52,884 nucleotides of DNA from Mixta sp. Marseille-Q2659 (GCF_940807255.1 NZ_CALNWY010000030.1:1-52884); one strand, 5' to 3'; numbered from the stretch's first letter, positions 37,724-46,231 are shown. Notes: generated by a model from the letters alone, not told the origin. Numbers and translations are program-made.

Positions 37724-38530
37724 ATGCCGCATCTGCACGACCCGTTAGTGATTGTCACCGACCTGGATGGTTCTCTGTTAGACCATCATACCTATAGCTG
37801 GCAGCCCGCAGAGCGCTGGCTTACCCAACTGCGCGACCAGCATATCCCGCTGGTAATTTGCACCAGTAAAACGGCGGCGGAGGTGATTCCTTTACAGCAA
37901 CAGCTGGGCTTTCCTGGCGCGCCTTTTATTGCGGAAAACGGCGCGCTGGTGCAGATCGATGATGCCCAGGGCGAGATGGTGCGCCATCACGCCGGAAAAA
38001 ATTACGCCGAAATTTGCCATACTCTGCAGCAGCTAAAACAGCAGTATCAGTTTCGCTTCACCGGCTTTGCTGATTTTACGGAGAAGGAACTGGTAAATAT
38101 TACCGGCCTGCCGCCGGCTGATGCGGCAATGGCGCGTATGCGTGAAGCCTCGGAGGCGCTGGTCTGGCGCGATACCGAGGAGCAGTTTGCGCTGTTCCGA
38201 CAACAACTGGAGCAGCAATCGCTGATGCTGGTACAGGGCGGGCGCTTCTGGCATGTAATGCCGAAAGGTAGCGGCAAGGGCGAAGCGCTGCGCTGGCTAC
38301 TGCAAAATATGACCACCAACGGCGGAAAACGCTTCATTACCGTAGGGCTTGGTGACGGCCCAAACGATGCGCCGATGCTGGACAGCGTCGATTACGCCGT
38401 GGTGATCAAAGGCTACAGCAAGTATCCGGTTGAGCTAACGCGGCGCGATGAGCGGCACGTCTATCAAACCATGGAATATGGTCCGGCAGGCTGGAGCGAA
38501 GGCCTCGACTATTTTATTGCGCAGGAATAA
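37724..38530 (+). CDS. mpgP: Mannosyl-3-phosphoglycerate phosphatase (HAD family)
   Basis: MpgP (YedP) dephosphorylates mannosyl-3-phosphoglycerate to the compatible solute mannosylglycerate. The 268-residue HAD-superfamily protein has motif I VTDLDGSLLD (nucleophile Asp in DLDGS), motif II ICTSKT, and motif IV GLGDGPNDAPML, with a Cof-type cap between. GAGGA lies eight bases before the ATG. It is followed after 44 bp by a GT81-type glycosyltransferase gene, which gives it a probable partner that E. coli lacks. Glucosyl-3-phosphoglycerate is an alternative substrate. Confidence 0.93.
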   Translation: MPHLHDPLVIVTDLDGSLLDHHTYSWQPAERWLTQLRDQHIPLVICTSKTAAEVIPLQQQLGFPGAPFIAENGALVQIDDAQGEMVRHHAGKNYAEICHTLQQLKQQYQFRFTGFADFTEKELVNITGLPPADAAMARMREASEALVWRDTEEQFALFRQQLEQQSLMLVQGGRFWHVMPKGSGKGEALRWLLQNMTTNGGKRFITVGLGDGPNDAPMLDSVDYAVVIKGYSKYPVELTRRDERHVYQTMEYGPAGWSEGLDYFIAQE

Positions 38531-38574
38531 CCCAATCGCGGCACTCTTGCCCGATTGCTTATGGGGAGCCAGAT

Positions 38575-39795
38575 ATGAGTGATTTTTTCCAGAACGGCGT
38601 TATCACCAATTTCCATAATCTGACCGGGCGTCCGACGGAGGCGCTGGAAAAAGAGATGGTTCAGTTTGCGCGTAAACGCAAAATGGGCTTGATTCTGCCT
38701 TCGCTGTTTTCTGAGCTGGAAGGGCCAGCTCTGAACCATATTGTCGATGAGCTGGCAAAAGTGCCCTATCTGGAGGAGATCGTCATCGGCCTCGATCGCG
38801 CCGATCGCGATCAGTTTCTGTTCGCCCGCGAGTTTTTTTCACGCCTGCCCCAGCGCCATCGCATTCTGTGGAACGATGGCCCGCGTCTGAAAGCGCTGGA
38901 CGCCGAGCTGGATAAAGAGGGCCTGTCGCCTACCGAGCCGGGTAAAGGGCGCAATGTCTGGTTCTGCACCGGTTATACGCTGGCCTCCGATCGCAGCACC
39001 TGTGTCGCGCTGCACGACTGCGATATTGTCACCTATGAACGCGGTATGCTGGCGCGCCTGCTCTATCCGCTGGCCAATCCCTCATTTCAGTATGAGTTCT
39101 GTAAAGGCTTTTATGCGCGCGTAGCGGATAACAAGCTTAACGGACGCGTGGGCCGCCTGCTGGTGGGGCCACTGCTGCGATCGCTACAGCAGGTTTATGG
39201 GCATTCCGAATACCTTGAGTATCTCAGCAGCTTCCGCTATCCCCTTTCCGGCGAATTCGCGATGCGGACGCACGTGCTGAACAATATTAAAATCCCGGGC
39301 GACTGGGGGCTGGAAATCGGCGTACTGTCGGAGATCTATCGTAATTACACCACGCGCCAGAGCTGCCAGGTGGAGATCGCGCATAATTACGATCACAAAC
39401 ATCAGCCGCTCTCGGAGGAGGACGGCACCGGCGGCCTGCGCCGCATGAGCAACGATATTGTGCAGTCGCTGTTGCGTAAGCTGGCGACAATGGGCGTCAG
39501 CCTTACCAGCGATTCGTTCCGGGTGCTGAAGGCCACCTACTATCGTAATGCGCTGGATATGATGGAAATTTACAGCCATGAGGCCACCATGAACGGTCTG
39601 CGCTTCGATCAGCACAGCGAAGAGGCGGCGGTTGAGATGTTTACCCAGGCGATCCTCGACGCAGGCCAGGCCTTTATGGAACGGCCTAACGATAAGCCGT
39701 TTATTCCCAGCTGGAGCCGCGTGCAGTCTGCCTTCCCGGATATTTTGCAACGTATCTACCAGGCGGTGGAAGAAGATAACGAAGGCCACGTTTAA
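38575..39795 (+). CDS. GT81-type glycosyl-3-phosphoglycerate synthase
   Basis: This 406-residue cytoplasmic GT-A enzyme probably transfers glucose or mannose from a nucleotide sugar to 3-phosphoglycerate. It starts MSDFFQNGVITNFHNLTGRP. The Rossmann-like part has EEIVIGLDRADRDQFLFARE and WNDGPRLKAL; the metal-binding motif is HDCDIVTYERGMLARLLYPL. FRYPLSGEFAMRTHVLNNIK, then WGLEIGVLSEIYRN, are typical of the GpgS/GT81 family. With mpgP just upstream the pair forms a complete two-step route to glucosylglycerate or mannosylglycerate, an osmolyte. The donor sugar cannot be told from sequence. Confidence 0.85.
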   Translation: MSDFFQNGVITNFHNLTGRPTEALEKEMVQFARKRKMGLILPSLFSELEGPALNHIVDELAKVPYLEEIVIGLDRADRDQFLFAREFFSRLPQRHRILWNDGPRLKALDAELDKEGLSPTEPGKGRNVWFCTGYTLASDRSTCVALHDCDIVTYERGMLARLLYPLANPSFQYEFCKGFYARVADNKLNGRVGRLLVGPLLRSLQQVYGHSEYLEYLSSFRYPLSGEFAMRTHVLNNIKIPGDWGLEIGVLSEIYRNYTTRQSCQVEIAHNYDHKHQPLSEEDGTGGLRRMSNDIVQSLLRKLATMGVSLTSDSFRVLKATYYRNALDMMEIYSHEATMNGLRFDQHSEEAAVEMFTQAILDAGQAFMERPNDKPFIPSWSRVQSAFPDILQRIYQAVEEDNEGHV

Positions 39796-39831
39796 CCCTG
39801 ACGGCAGGCGCGGTTTACCGCCCTGCCCGAT

Positions 39832-41499
39832 TTAATCCTGCCAGCAGACCTGGTTACGTCCGTTCTGCTTGGCCAGATAGAGCCTGCGGTCAGCGATGGT
39901 TTGCAGGTGTTCTATCTGATAACAGCCCTGCTCTTCGCTGCTGGCCAGGCCCAGCGAGGCACTGAGCAGAATCTGTTGCTCAGCGCTAATTGCCAACGCT
40001 TCCGCCGCCAGTTGGTGCCGAATACGTTCCGCCACCTGCACCGCCTCTTCCAGCCGCGTTTCCGGCAGCAGCAGGCAAAACTCCTCGCCGCCGATGCGCC
40101 CGCAAAGATCGCTTTCGCGCAGTTGTCGCTTAATCAATCCGGCAACGTGCGCCAGCGCCAGATCGCCAGCATGGTGTCCCCAGGTATCGTTAACGCCTTT
40201 AAAATAATCGACATCCAGCCGAATCAGCGTCACAGGATGCTGATAGCGGCGGCAGAGGACAATCAGCGCACGCGCCCGCTCAAAAAACGCGCCACGGTTA
40301 AGTAATTGCGTCAGCGGATCGTAGTTTGCCCGCTGATAGAGCGAGCGCTGCAGCGTTAACAGGCGATCAATTAAACGATAGATAGTCAGCCAGGCGAGCA
40401 GCAGCAGCAGTGTAAACACCAGCCAGGTCAGCAGCAGAATAATCGCAACGCGCCCCGTTTCACCCTGTAGTCCCTCTTTCAGGGTTTGAATGCTGAGCAT
40501 CACGCCATCAAAGTCGTTCATTCGCGTCCAGCTAATGAAGCGGCTGCCGACGCGCAGCTGTCCAATCGGTTTTTCCTTAATCAGCGTTTTTAGCTGGCGC
40601 ATCTCATCCGCGCTCAGGCTGCTGTTCTCCTGTCGCGACGAATTGGTGGACACCGCCAGCGTATGCATGGCGTGATCGAGCAGCATAATACTGCCCTGAT
40701 GCGGCATCGCCTGTTGCAGATGGGCGTGAATACGATCGCTGGTAAAATCCATCGCCAGTACGCCATACCAGTAGCCTTCGCTATCGACCGGCACGCTGAC
40801 GGTCACCATCGAACCTTCATTCAGAATGCCGTCATAAGTGGCCGTCCAGCGCAGCCGTCGATGCGGATTAGCTTCTGGCGCCATATGGGTAAAATAACCG
40901 CGCTGCAGCAGGGTACGATAGCTATCCAGCGTCTGTTGTTTATTGGCGGGAGGCAGCGAACTGACAAAATAACCAGCGCGTGAGATATACCAGAGCCGTT
41001 GTTCGAAATCCTTTTGCGGCTCGTTAAACTGCAAAATAAAGCTGAACTCCAGCGCGGCGCGGATCTCTTTCTGCATGCGCGGCCAGTTGCTGCGGTCGAG
41101 CGGCGGATGCGCCTGCACCCAGGCATCCGATACGCCGCTGAGCGGCATATTGCGCTGGGTATTGGCATTCAGGCTCCAGGCAGGCTGCTGACGCAGCTGG
41201 TTGAACAGTTGAATAGCATTACGGCTGTTATCCGAATCAAGCGGATTCGCCAGCGCATACTGCAGCATATTGCGATAGAACAGCAGGCTATCGAGGCTGT
41301 ACTGAAACTGTCGCTCAAGTCCGACGACCGCAGCAGAGAGGTCCAGTTGCCGATCGGTTTCATAGGTTTCTTTAAGGATTAGCGCCTCACGCTAGGTCAA
41401 AACGGTAGAAAAAAGCAGCACGGCAATAAAGCAGAGATGAACAATAGTGTGCGGATGCCGTTCCGATCTCAGGCGGCGAAGCAACGGATTAATGATCAC
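39832..41499 (-). pseudogene. dgcQ: dgcQ diguanylate cyclase gene interrupted by one amber codon
   Basis: DgcQ (YedQ) makes cyclic-di-GMP and in E. coli affects cellulose and motility. From a GTG at 41499 (GGGAG seven bases upstream) the frame reads VIINPLLRRLRS, TVLT, then TAG at codon 36 (41392-41394), then REALILKETY and on to a stop at 39832. The E. coli protein has FSTLLTWREVVVLE at this point, so one TGG-to-TAG change breaks the gene inside or just after TM1. The rest is intact: periplasmic sensory region, TM2 near 40380-40450, and a GGDEF domain with GRIGGEEFC. Restart at the ATG at 41268 would give 478 residues lacking TM1. It could also be a sequencing error or be suppressed. Confidence 0.85.
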
Positions 41500-41672
41500 G
41501 CCTGAACTCCCGATGTAAAACGTCTCTTAGCAGTGTAGCCAGAAAAACTGCCGTCGCGGCAGACCAGAGGCTGGCCTGACAGACGACGCGATTACTTTTT
41601 TGGCCGTTTCGGTGGACTGGTTTCCAGGTGACGCAGTTTCTTCCAGGCCTGACGCACGCCTCGCTTCGCCAG

Positions 41673-41864
41673 CTAGCTGGCATAACGCTCAAAAATGGCG
41701 GTACGCCGCCGCTGTTCAATACGATTATCATGCCAGATTGCGATTCCGCGCAGTACGGTAAAAGCTACGCCAAGCAGGTAGCCCCACTCCTGTAACGTCA
41801 GTTGAGTAATACAACCTTTTACCACACCCAACACCAGCAATACGCTGTTCATTATCATATCCAT
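41673..41864 (-). CDS. Phage holin-like small membrane protein
   Basis: The 63-residue product MDMIMNSVLLVLGVVKGCIT, then LTLQEWGYLLGVAFTVLRGI and a charged tail NRIEQRRRTAIFERYAS, has two hydrophobic stretches and a basic end, like class II phage holins. It lies 92 bp downstream of an S24-type repressor gene on the same strand, in a two-gene phage-type segment between dgcQ and yodC. It stops at a TAG; the same frame then stays open for 26 more codons (LAKRGVRQAWKKLRHLETSP and on) to a TAA at 41592-41594, so the reading frame may once have been longer. The good AGGAGAAGAG ribosome site supports the start. Confidence 0.65.
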   Translation of the reverse strand: MDMIMNSVLLVLGVVKGCITQLTLQEWGYLLGVAFTVLRGIAIWHDNRIEQRRRTAIFERYAS

Positions 41865-41899
41865 CTCTCTTCTCCTGAGATAAAAGGATAGAATGATAA

Positions 41900-41914
41900 T
41901 GAACTAAAAGTACA
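41900..41914 (-). promoter_or_regulatory. Repressor operator in front of the holin-like gene
   Basis: TGAACTAAAAGTACA, read on the plus strand, shares 13 of 15 bases with a copy in front of the repressor gene (42686-42700); the shared sequence extends to ATAATGAAC at the left. A looser inverted copy (GCACAATTAGTTCA, 41925-41938) lies 11 bases to the right. It is 36-50 bp upstream of the holin-like start. Confidence 0.6.
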
Positions 41915-41956
41915 TTGATAACAAGCACAATTAGTTCACATTGTTAACGGAATCGC

Positions 41957-42634
41957 TTAAGCTAAATTTTCCCATTTTGCCTCGACAACCACGCCGATAA
42001 TACGACAGTCATCGTGAATTTCCTGCATTTTATATTCAGGATTCAAGGGCTTAAGGTATTTGCGTCCGCCATCTTCGATATAGCGCTTAAAGGTCGCTTC
42101 GTTGGCATCTACCAGGCGAGCAACCACCAGTTTCCCTGACGTAGCGGGAAGGTCAGGATCGACTAAAATCATCATCCCTTCCGGAATGCTCAGGCCAACC
42201 GGCGAGGTCATGGAATCCCCTTTCACTTCCAGCCAGAAGCTGTTTTCACTGACGTGGCGCGTGGTCGCGGGCCAGCGATCGATTTCCGCACGCGACCAGG
42301 GTTCGACCGCTTCGCTCCAGAGACCGGCGCTGACCCAGCTGATCAGCGGGTAGCTGTTCCAGGCGGGCGCCTGCGCGACCATACGCACGTTATTATCCAG
42401 CGCCGTGCTGCCAAGCTGAAGCCATTCCCGACTGACATCGAGATAGTCGGCCAGCGCCTGAATTTTACCGTCGCGCGGCAGCGCTTCGCCATTAAGCCAT
42501 TTGCTTACGGCGCGCGGCGTTACCGAAAGCGCCCGTGCGAGAGCCACGCCGCGCCCGTGCGCTTCCAGCCCTTTACGATTGCAGGCTTCAATAAGCCGTG
42601 CGGAGAAAGCGTGACGAAGAGTTTCTTCTGACAT
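41957..42634 (-). CDS. CI/LexA-like repressor with S24 peptidase domain
   Basis: This is a 225-residue phage-type repressor. The N-terminal helix-turn-helix (about 10-70) includes GVALARALSVTPRAVSKWLN. The C-terminal S24 peptidase domain has the catalytic serine in VKGDSM (S141), the lysine in ATFKRY (K183) and a likely self-cleavage site Ala-Gly at 103-104 (WVSAGLW). Such repressors cleave themselves on RecA filaments during SOS, releasing prophage genes. Operator-like copies lie before this gene and before the holin-like gene. No other phage genes flank it, so it seems part of a small remnant or a domesticated unit. Confidence 0.92.
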   Translation of the reverse strand: MSEETLRHAFSARLIEACNRKGLEAHGRGVALARALSVTPRAVSKWLNGEALPRDGKIQALADYLDVSREWLQLGSTALDNNVRMVAQAPAWNSYPLISWVSAGLWSEAVEPWSRAEIDRWPATTRHVSENSFWLEVKGDSMTSPVGLSIPEGMMILVDPDLPATSGKLVVARLVDANEATFKRYIEDGGRKYLKPLNPEYKMQEIHDDCRIIGVVVEAKWENLA

Positions 42635-42685
42635 GGTTCACCTGGTTCACTTTTAGCGCAATATTACGCCTAAATGGAAAAATAA

Positions 42686-42700
42686 TGAACCAAATGTACA
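42686..42700 (-). promoter_or_regulatory. Repressor operator in front of the repressor gene
   Basis: TGAACCAAATGTACA (plus-strand reading) has the form TGAAC-N5-GTACA, as does the copy at 41900-41914. Between it and the repressor start there are two TGGTTCAC repeats (42634-42653). This arrangement suggests autoregulation. Confidence 0.6.
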
Positions 42701-42744
42701 AAATCCCGATCCGCCAGTCAATACTGACGGATCGAATAAGGGGA

Positions 42745-42924
42745 TTAGCTGGCGAGCTGGCGAGCGATCTGCGTGGGCATAATTTCATCTTCGCGAAAGG
42801 CTTCGCGTCGTACGCTGTAACCGTCGTACCAACGACATTCCACCATACCGCTGGCAATGCCGGTGACAATCATCGTTTGACCATCCTCTTTATGCTTCAC
42901 TTCATCACTGACGCTGATAAACAT
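42745..42924 (-). CDS. yodC: YodC-family protein
   Basis: This 59-residue protein reads MFISVSDEVKHKEDGQTMIV, then TGIASGMVECRWYDGYSVRR and EAFREDEIMP. It is close to E. coli YodC, which also lies near dgcQ and yedI. The ATG at 42924 has GGAGG seven bases upstream; the open frame extends 12 codons further but without a ribosome site. The function is unknown; it is a small DUF2158-type beta protein. Confidence 0.9.
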   Translation of the reverse strand: MFISVSDEVKHKEDGQTMIVTGIASGMVECRWYDGYSVRREAFREDEIMPTQIARQLAS

Positions 42925-43095
42925 AATGCGGCCTCCATAGTTAGGTGAAAAAGCACCCATTATGTATAGCAGGCACGTTCAGAAATTTCCTGCAAGCCAG
43001 TGAGAAAATCAGCGTCAGCCGCTGGCAACCAGTGAAAAATAAGGAAAATAAACAAAGCGCGTAAAAGTTAAATCAGCGTTTGAGGGGAAACAGGC

Positions 43096-43120
43096 GTAAA
43101 AAAACGGACGCGGCGTCCGT
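43096..43120 (-). terminator. Terminator of the 43-residue gene
   Basis: On the minus strand the 7-bp stem ACGGACG / CGTCCGT (loop CCG) is followed by seven T. It lies 80 bases after the stop of the small gene at 43199. Confidence 0.85.
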
Positions 43121-43198
43121 TGGATAATGATGACAGAAGCGGCTGAATAGCGCGACGGAAGCCGTTCCGCCGCGCGTCATCCAGCAGAATGCTGACGA

Positions 43199-43330
43199 TT
43201 AGATTTTGCAGCCTTCGCAATCTGCTTCATCATTCAGCTCAGCAGGAACCTCGCTGGCTTTCTTCTCAGCGTTGGCCTGCGCCTCTTCCAGCTGTGCATC
43301 AATGTCAAATTCAAACATATCGTCGTTCAT
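43199..43330 (-). CDS. 43-residue small acidic protein with C-terminal CxxC
   Basis: The gene encodes MNDDMFEFDIDAQLEEAQAN, then AEKKASEVPAELNDEADCEG and CKI. It is acidic in its N-terminal half, and CEGC at the end could bind a metal or form a disulfide. GGGAG lies seven bases before the ATG, and a good terminator follows. I do not know its family. It is 39 bp downstream of yedI on the same strand and probably shares its transcript. Confidence 0.7.
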   Translation of the reverse strand: MNDDMFEFDIDAQLEEAQANAEKKASEVPAELNDEADCEGCKI

Positions 43331-43369
43331 GGCATGCTCCCGTTAGCTAATTTCGCCGCCCTTTATACC

Positions 43370-44272
43370 TTAAGCGCGCAGCTTCGCAATCAGATTTACC
43401 GCCAACAGCACGATCGACCCAATGATAAAGCCGATAACCAGGTTGGCCCCGTTTTCCAGCAGCGTCGCAATAACGCCATGAAAACCTTTACTGTAATGGG
43501 TAATGGCGTGATGCAGCAGCGGAATGCCGTGTACCACGATACCGCCGCCCACTAAAAACATCGCCAGCGTGCCGACCACCGACAATATTTTCATCAGCCA
43601 GGGCGCCATCACCAGCAGCATTTTGCCGAGGCCACGGGCGATTGCCGATGACTTTTCATTCAGCCAGTAACCGAGGTCGTCCAGCTTAACGATAGCGGCA
43701 ACGATACCATACACGCCGATGGTCACCAGAATCGCGATGCCCGCCAGGATCAATACCTGGTTTAACAACGGCGCTTCAGAAACAATCCCCAAGGTGATGG
43801 CGACAATTTCCGCTGACAGAATAAAATCAGTACGCACCGCGCCTTTGATTTTCTTTTTTTCGTAGCCGACCGGATCCTGCTCCACCAGCTTTTTCAGCCG
43901 CGCCTGACGCGCCTGCGGCGTTTCCGCATTCTTATCATGATGCAGGCTGTGCATCACCTTCTCCACCCCTTCATAGCAGAGGTAGGCGCCGCCGATCATT
44001 AACAGCGGCGTAATCGCCCAGGGCGCAAAAGCACTGATAACCAGCGCCAGCGGCACCAGAATCAGTTTATTAAGAAACGAGCCTTTGGCGACGCCCCATA
44101 CCACCGGCAGTTCGCGGTTCGCCTTTACGCCGCTCACCTGCTGCGCGTTCAGCGATAAATCATCGCCCAGCACGCCAGCCGTTTTCTTTGCCGCCACTTT
44201 TCCCATTACTGAAATGTCATCCAGTAAAGTGGCAATATCATCAAGCAGTGTCAGTAAGCTACTTCCAGCCAA
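43370..44272 (-). CDS. yedI: YedI-family inner-membrane protein (DUF808)
   Basis: This 300-residue integral membrane protein of unknown function begins [20 protein letters not shown] and [20 protein letters not shown], a region strongly conserved in the DUF808 family. It has about six membrane segments, including [20 protein letters not shown] and the C-terminal [18 protein letters not shown]. It starts 15 bp after the end of the preceding small gene on the same strand. The neighbouring yodC and yedA match E. coli order. Confidence 0.94.
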   Translation of the reverse strand: MAGSSLLTLLDDIATLLDDISVMGKVAAKKTAGVLGDDLSLNAQQVSGVKANRELPVVWGVAKGSFLNKLILVPLALVISAFAPWAITPLLMIGGAYLCYEGVEKVMHSLHHDKNAETPQARQARLKKLVEQDPVGYEKKKIKGAVRTDFILSAEIVAITLGIVSEAPLLNQVLILAGIAILVTIGVYGIVAAIVKLDDLGYWLNEKSSAIARGLGKMLLVMAPWLMKILSVVGTLAMFLVGGGIVVHGIPLLHHAITHYSKGFHGVIATLLENGANLVIGFIIGSIVLLAVNLIAKLRA

Positions 44273-44287
44273 GTTAGATTCCTTTTT

Positions 44288-44557
44288 TTACAGTTCATCA
44301 TGCTGACAACAGGGGCAAACCTGTATCTCGCTGACCGTCATATCTGCAATGCCCTCACAGTCCCACTCAACACGAACCGGCCCGTCGCCGACGTGATGAT
44401 GCAAATACTTACTGACCGAACTTTCCGTCATGCCGGTGATCTCTTCCGTCGCCACCAGGGTTTCTCCCACGTAAACCCGCGCCGTTGCCCGCGTATTAAC
44501 CATGCGCTCGCCCTGGAGCTGGTAAAGTCGCCGTACCGTAAGCTTTATGCTGGACAT
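44288..44557 (-). CDS. Hypothetical 89-residue protein with C-terminal CPCC
   Basis: The product begins MSSIKLTVRRLYQLQGERMV and ends SEIQVCPCCQHDEL. The first 75 residues look like a small beta-rich domain (RATARVYVGETLVATEEITG), and the CPCC pair could bind zinc. GGAGGA precedes the ATG at a good distance. It directly precedes yedI (15-bp gap), so they are likely co-transcribed. I do not recognise the family. Confidence 0.75.
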   Translation of the reverse strand: MSSIKLTVRRLYQLQGERMVNTRATARVYVGETLVATEEITGMTESSVSKYLHHHVGDGPVRVEWDCEGIADMTVSEIQVCPCCQHDEL

Positions 44558-44729
44558 GCTGTCCTCCTGGACCGATGAGGCTAAAACAGCGATCTAACCA
44601 ATTATGGCCTGAATTAGCAAACTTTGCGCCAGCTCACGTTACAGGCTGATAACGATTTACTAAAAAAGCAGGTAATTTTGTGGGCTTCATGGCAGATTAA
44701 ACGCCTTCTGTTACAACCGGATGGAAAAA

Positions 44730-46208
44730 ATGTCCCGCTCCGCCGCTTCGCCGCTGCCCTTAATTCTTGCCCTGTTTGTGCTGTATATCGTTTGGGGATC
44801 TACCTATTTTGCGATTCGTCTTGGTGTCGAAAGCTGGCCGCCGCTGATGATGGCTGGCCTGCGCTTTCTACTCGCGGGTTTAATTCTGTTTGCCGTGCTG
44901 ATCTGGCGCGGCCAGCCGCTGCCTGGGCGTCGGGCGGTGATTAACGCCTGTCTGATTGGCATTTTGCTGTTGGCTATCGGTAACGGGCTGGTGACGCTTG
45001 CCGAACATCAGCAGGTGCCCTCCGGCCTGGCGGCGGTGATGGTGGCGACGGTACCGCTGTTTGCCATGTGTTTCAGCCGTCTGTTTGGCATTCGCACCCG
45101 TAAAATCGAATGGCTGGGTATTCTGGTCGGGCTGTGCGGCATCGTGCTGCTAAACAGCGGCGGCCACCTGGCGGGCAATCCGCTGGGGGCCGTTCTGGTG
45201 CTGATTGCCGCGCTGAGCTGGGCATTTGGTTCGGTGTTAGGATCGCGCATTACCCTGCCGCAGGGCGCGATGGCGGGCGCAGTTGAAATGCTGGTGGCGG
45301 GCGTCGTGCTGCTGCTGGCCAGCCTGTTTAGCGGAGAGCGGCTGACCGCCATACCTGATTTACAGGGCTTTTTAGCGCTGGGCTATTTAATGCTGTTCGG
45401 ATCGATTATTGCGATTAACGCCTATATGTATCTTATCCGCAACGTTACGCCTGCGGTCGCCACCAGCTACGCCTATGTCAATCCGGTGGTGGCGGTGCTG
45501 CTCGGCACCTCTTTCGGCGGCGAGTCGCTTTCTCCAATAGAATGGCTGGCACTGGCGATTATTATTTTCGCCGTGGTGCTGGTGACGCTGGGCAAAACGC
45601 TGTTCCCGGCGCGTGAGGAAAACGTCAGCATTGAGGCTGACGCGCCAAAGCGTAAATATTTCGCCCCGCCTGCTAACGGGCGGGAAGCCGTTTCAGGCGG
45701 TTGGCAGCGTAAGCGGATGGATGCCCTGATGATCGATCGCCGCGTTGCTGTCGCTGGCAAGGATCCACTCCTCAAGACGCGAGATAACCGCTTCATCATC
45801 CAGCTTAAGTTTTCCGCGCAGCGCGCACTCCCAAACCACCAGCACCTTCCACTGTTGCTGTGTGAGTTGCTGGATATGGCGGCAGTCACGCTCTACGTTG
45901 CTGCCGATTTTTCCCATCCAGAACGCGGTGCGGGTCGCCGGTACTTTAAACAGGTAGCAGTCATGGTGATGCCAGAAACAGCCATGCACGAAAATAATCG
46001 CCCGCTGCTCGTCCAGCACAAAGTCGGGCCTGCCCGCCAGATTTTTATCCTGTACCCGAAAGTGAAAACCGCGATCCGTCAGCAGGTTGCCCAGTCGCTG
46101 TTCAATGGCAGTATCACGCGTGCGAATTGCGCGCATATTCTTGCTACGCACAGCGGCAGAATGCACATCAGCCATATTTTTTCTCCTTGTGACCTGTTAA
46201 CAGTGTAA
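44730..46208 (+). CDS. yedA: YedA-type EamA transporter with long C-terminal read-through
   Basis: YedA belongs to the EamA/DMT superfamily of ten-helix inner-membrane exporters. Residues 1-300 match E. coli YedA closely (VLYIVWGSTYFAIRLGVESW, GSIIAINAYMYLIRNVTPAV, YAYVNPVVAVLLGT). E. coli YedA stops a dozen or so residues after LGKYLFPA. Here the frame continues for about 190 residues from LGKTLFPAREENVSIE to a TAA at 46208, so the last 480 bases lie antisense to all of vsr. The tail is Arg/His-rich and does not resemble a domain, so it is probably loss of the native stop. The start at 44730 has GGAAAA upstream; 44721 is an alternative. Confidence 0.88.
   Translation: MSRSAASPLPLILALFVLYIVWGSTYFAIRLGVESWPPLMMAGLRFLLAGLILFAVLIWRGQPLPGRRAVINACLIGILLLAIGNGLVTLAEHQQVPSGLAAVMVATVPLFAMCFSRLFGIRTRKIEWLGILVGLCGIVLLNSGGHLAGNPLGAVLVLIAALSWAFGSVLGSRITLPQGAMAGAVEMLVAGVVLLLASLFSGERLTAIPDLQGFLALGYLMLFGSIIAINAYMYLIRNVTPAVATSYAYVNPVVAVLLGTSFGGESLSPIEWLALAIIIFAVVLVTLGKTLFPAREENVSIEADAPKRKYFAPPANGREAVSGGWQRKRMDALMIDRRVAVAGKDPLLKTRDNRFIIQLKFSAQRALPNHQHLPLLLCELLDMAAVTLYVAADFSHPERGAGRRYFKQVAVMVMPETAMHENNRPLLVQHKVGPARQIFILYPKVKTAIRQQVAQSLFNGSITRANCAHILATHSGRMHISHIFSPCDLLTV
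45693..46175 (-). CDS. vsr: Very-short-patch repair endonuclease
   Basis: Vsr nicks 5' of the mismatched T in T:G pairs that arise when 5-methylcytosine deaminates within Dcm sites (CCWGG), starting repair to C. The 160-residue product has the family motifs VRSKNMRAIRTRDTAIE, AGRPDFVL (catalytic Asp), IIFVHGCFWHHHDCYLFK (His/Cys zinc-site residues) and ERDCRHIQQL. AAGGAG lies nine bases before the ATG. It is downstream of dcm on the same strand but separated by 177 bp, instead of overlapping it as in E. coli. Its whole length is covered in antisense by the yedA reading frame. Confidence 0.95.
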   Translation of the reverse strand: MADVHSAAVRSKNMRAIRTRDTAIEQRLGNLLTDRGFHFRVQDKNLAGRPDFVLDEQRAIIFVHGCFWHHHDCYLFKVPATRTAFWMGKIGSNVERDCRHIQQLTQQQWKVLVVWECALRGKLKLDDEAVISRLEEWILASDSNAAIDHQGIHPLTLPTA

Positions 46209-46231
46209 GTGCCGATGGTGAAAACCGGCAA
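46202..46231 (-). promoter_or_regulatory. Possible own promoter of vsr
   Basis: On the minus strand TTGCCG (46226-46231), an 18-base spacer and TACACT (46202-46207) stand 27 bp before the vsr start. It would let vsr be expressed apart from dcm. Confidence 0.45.
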
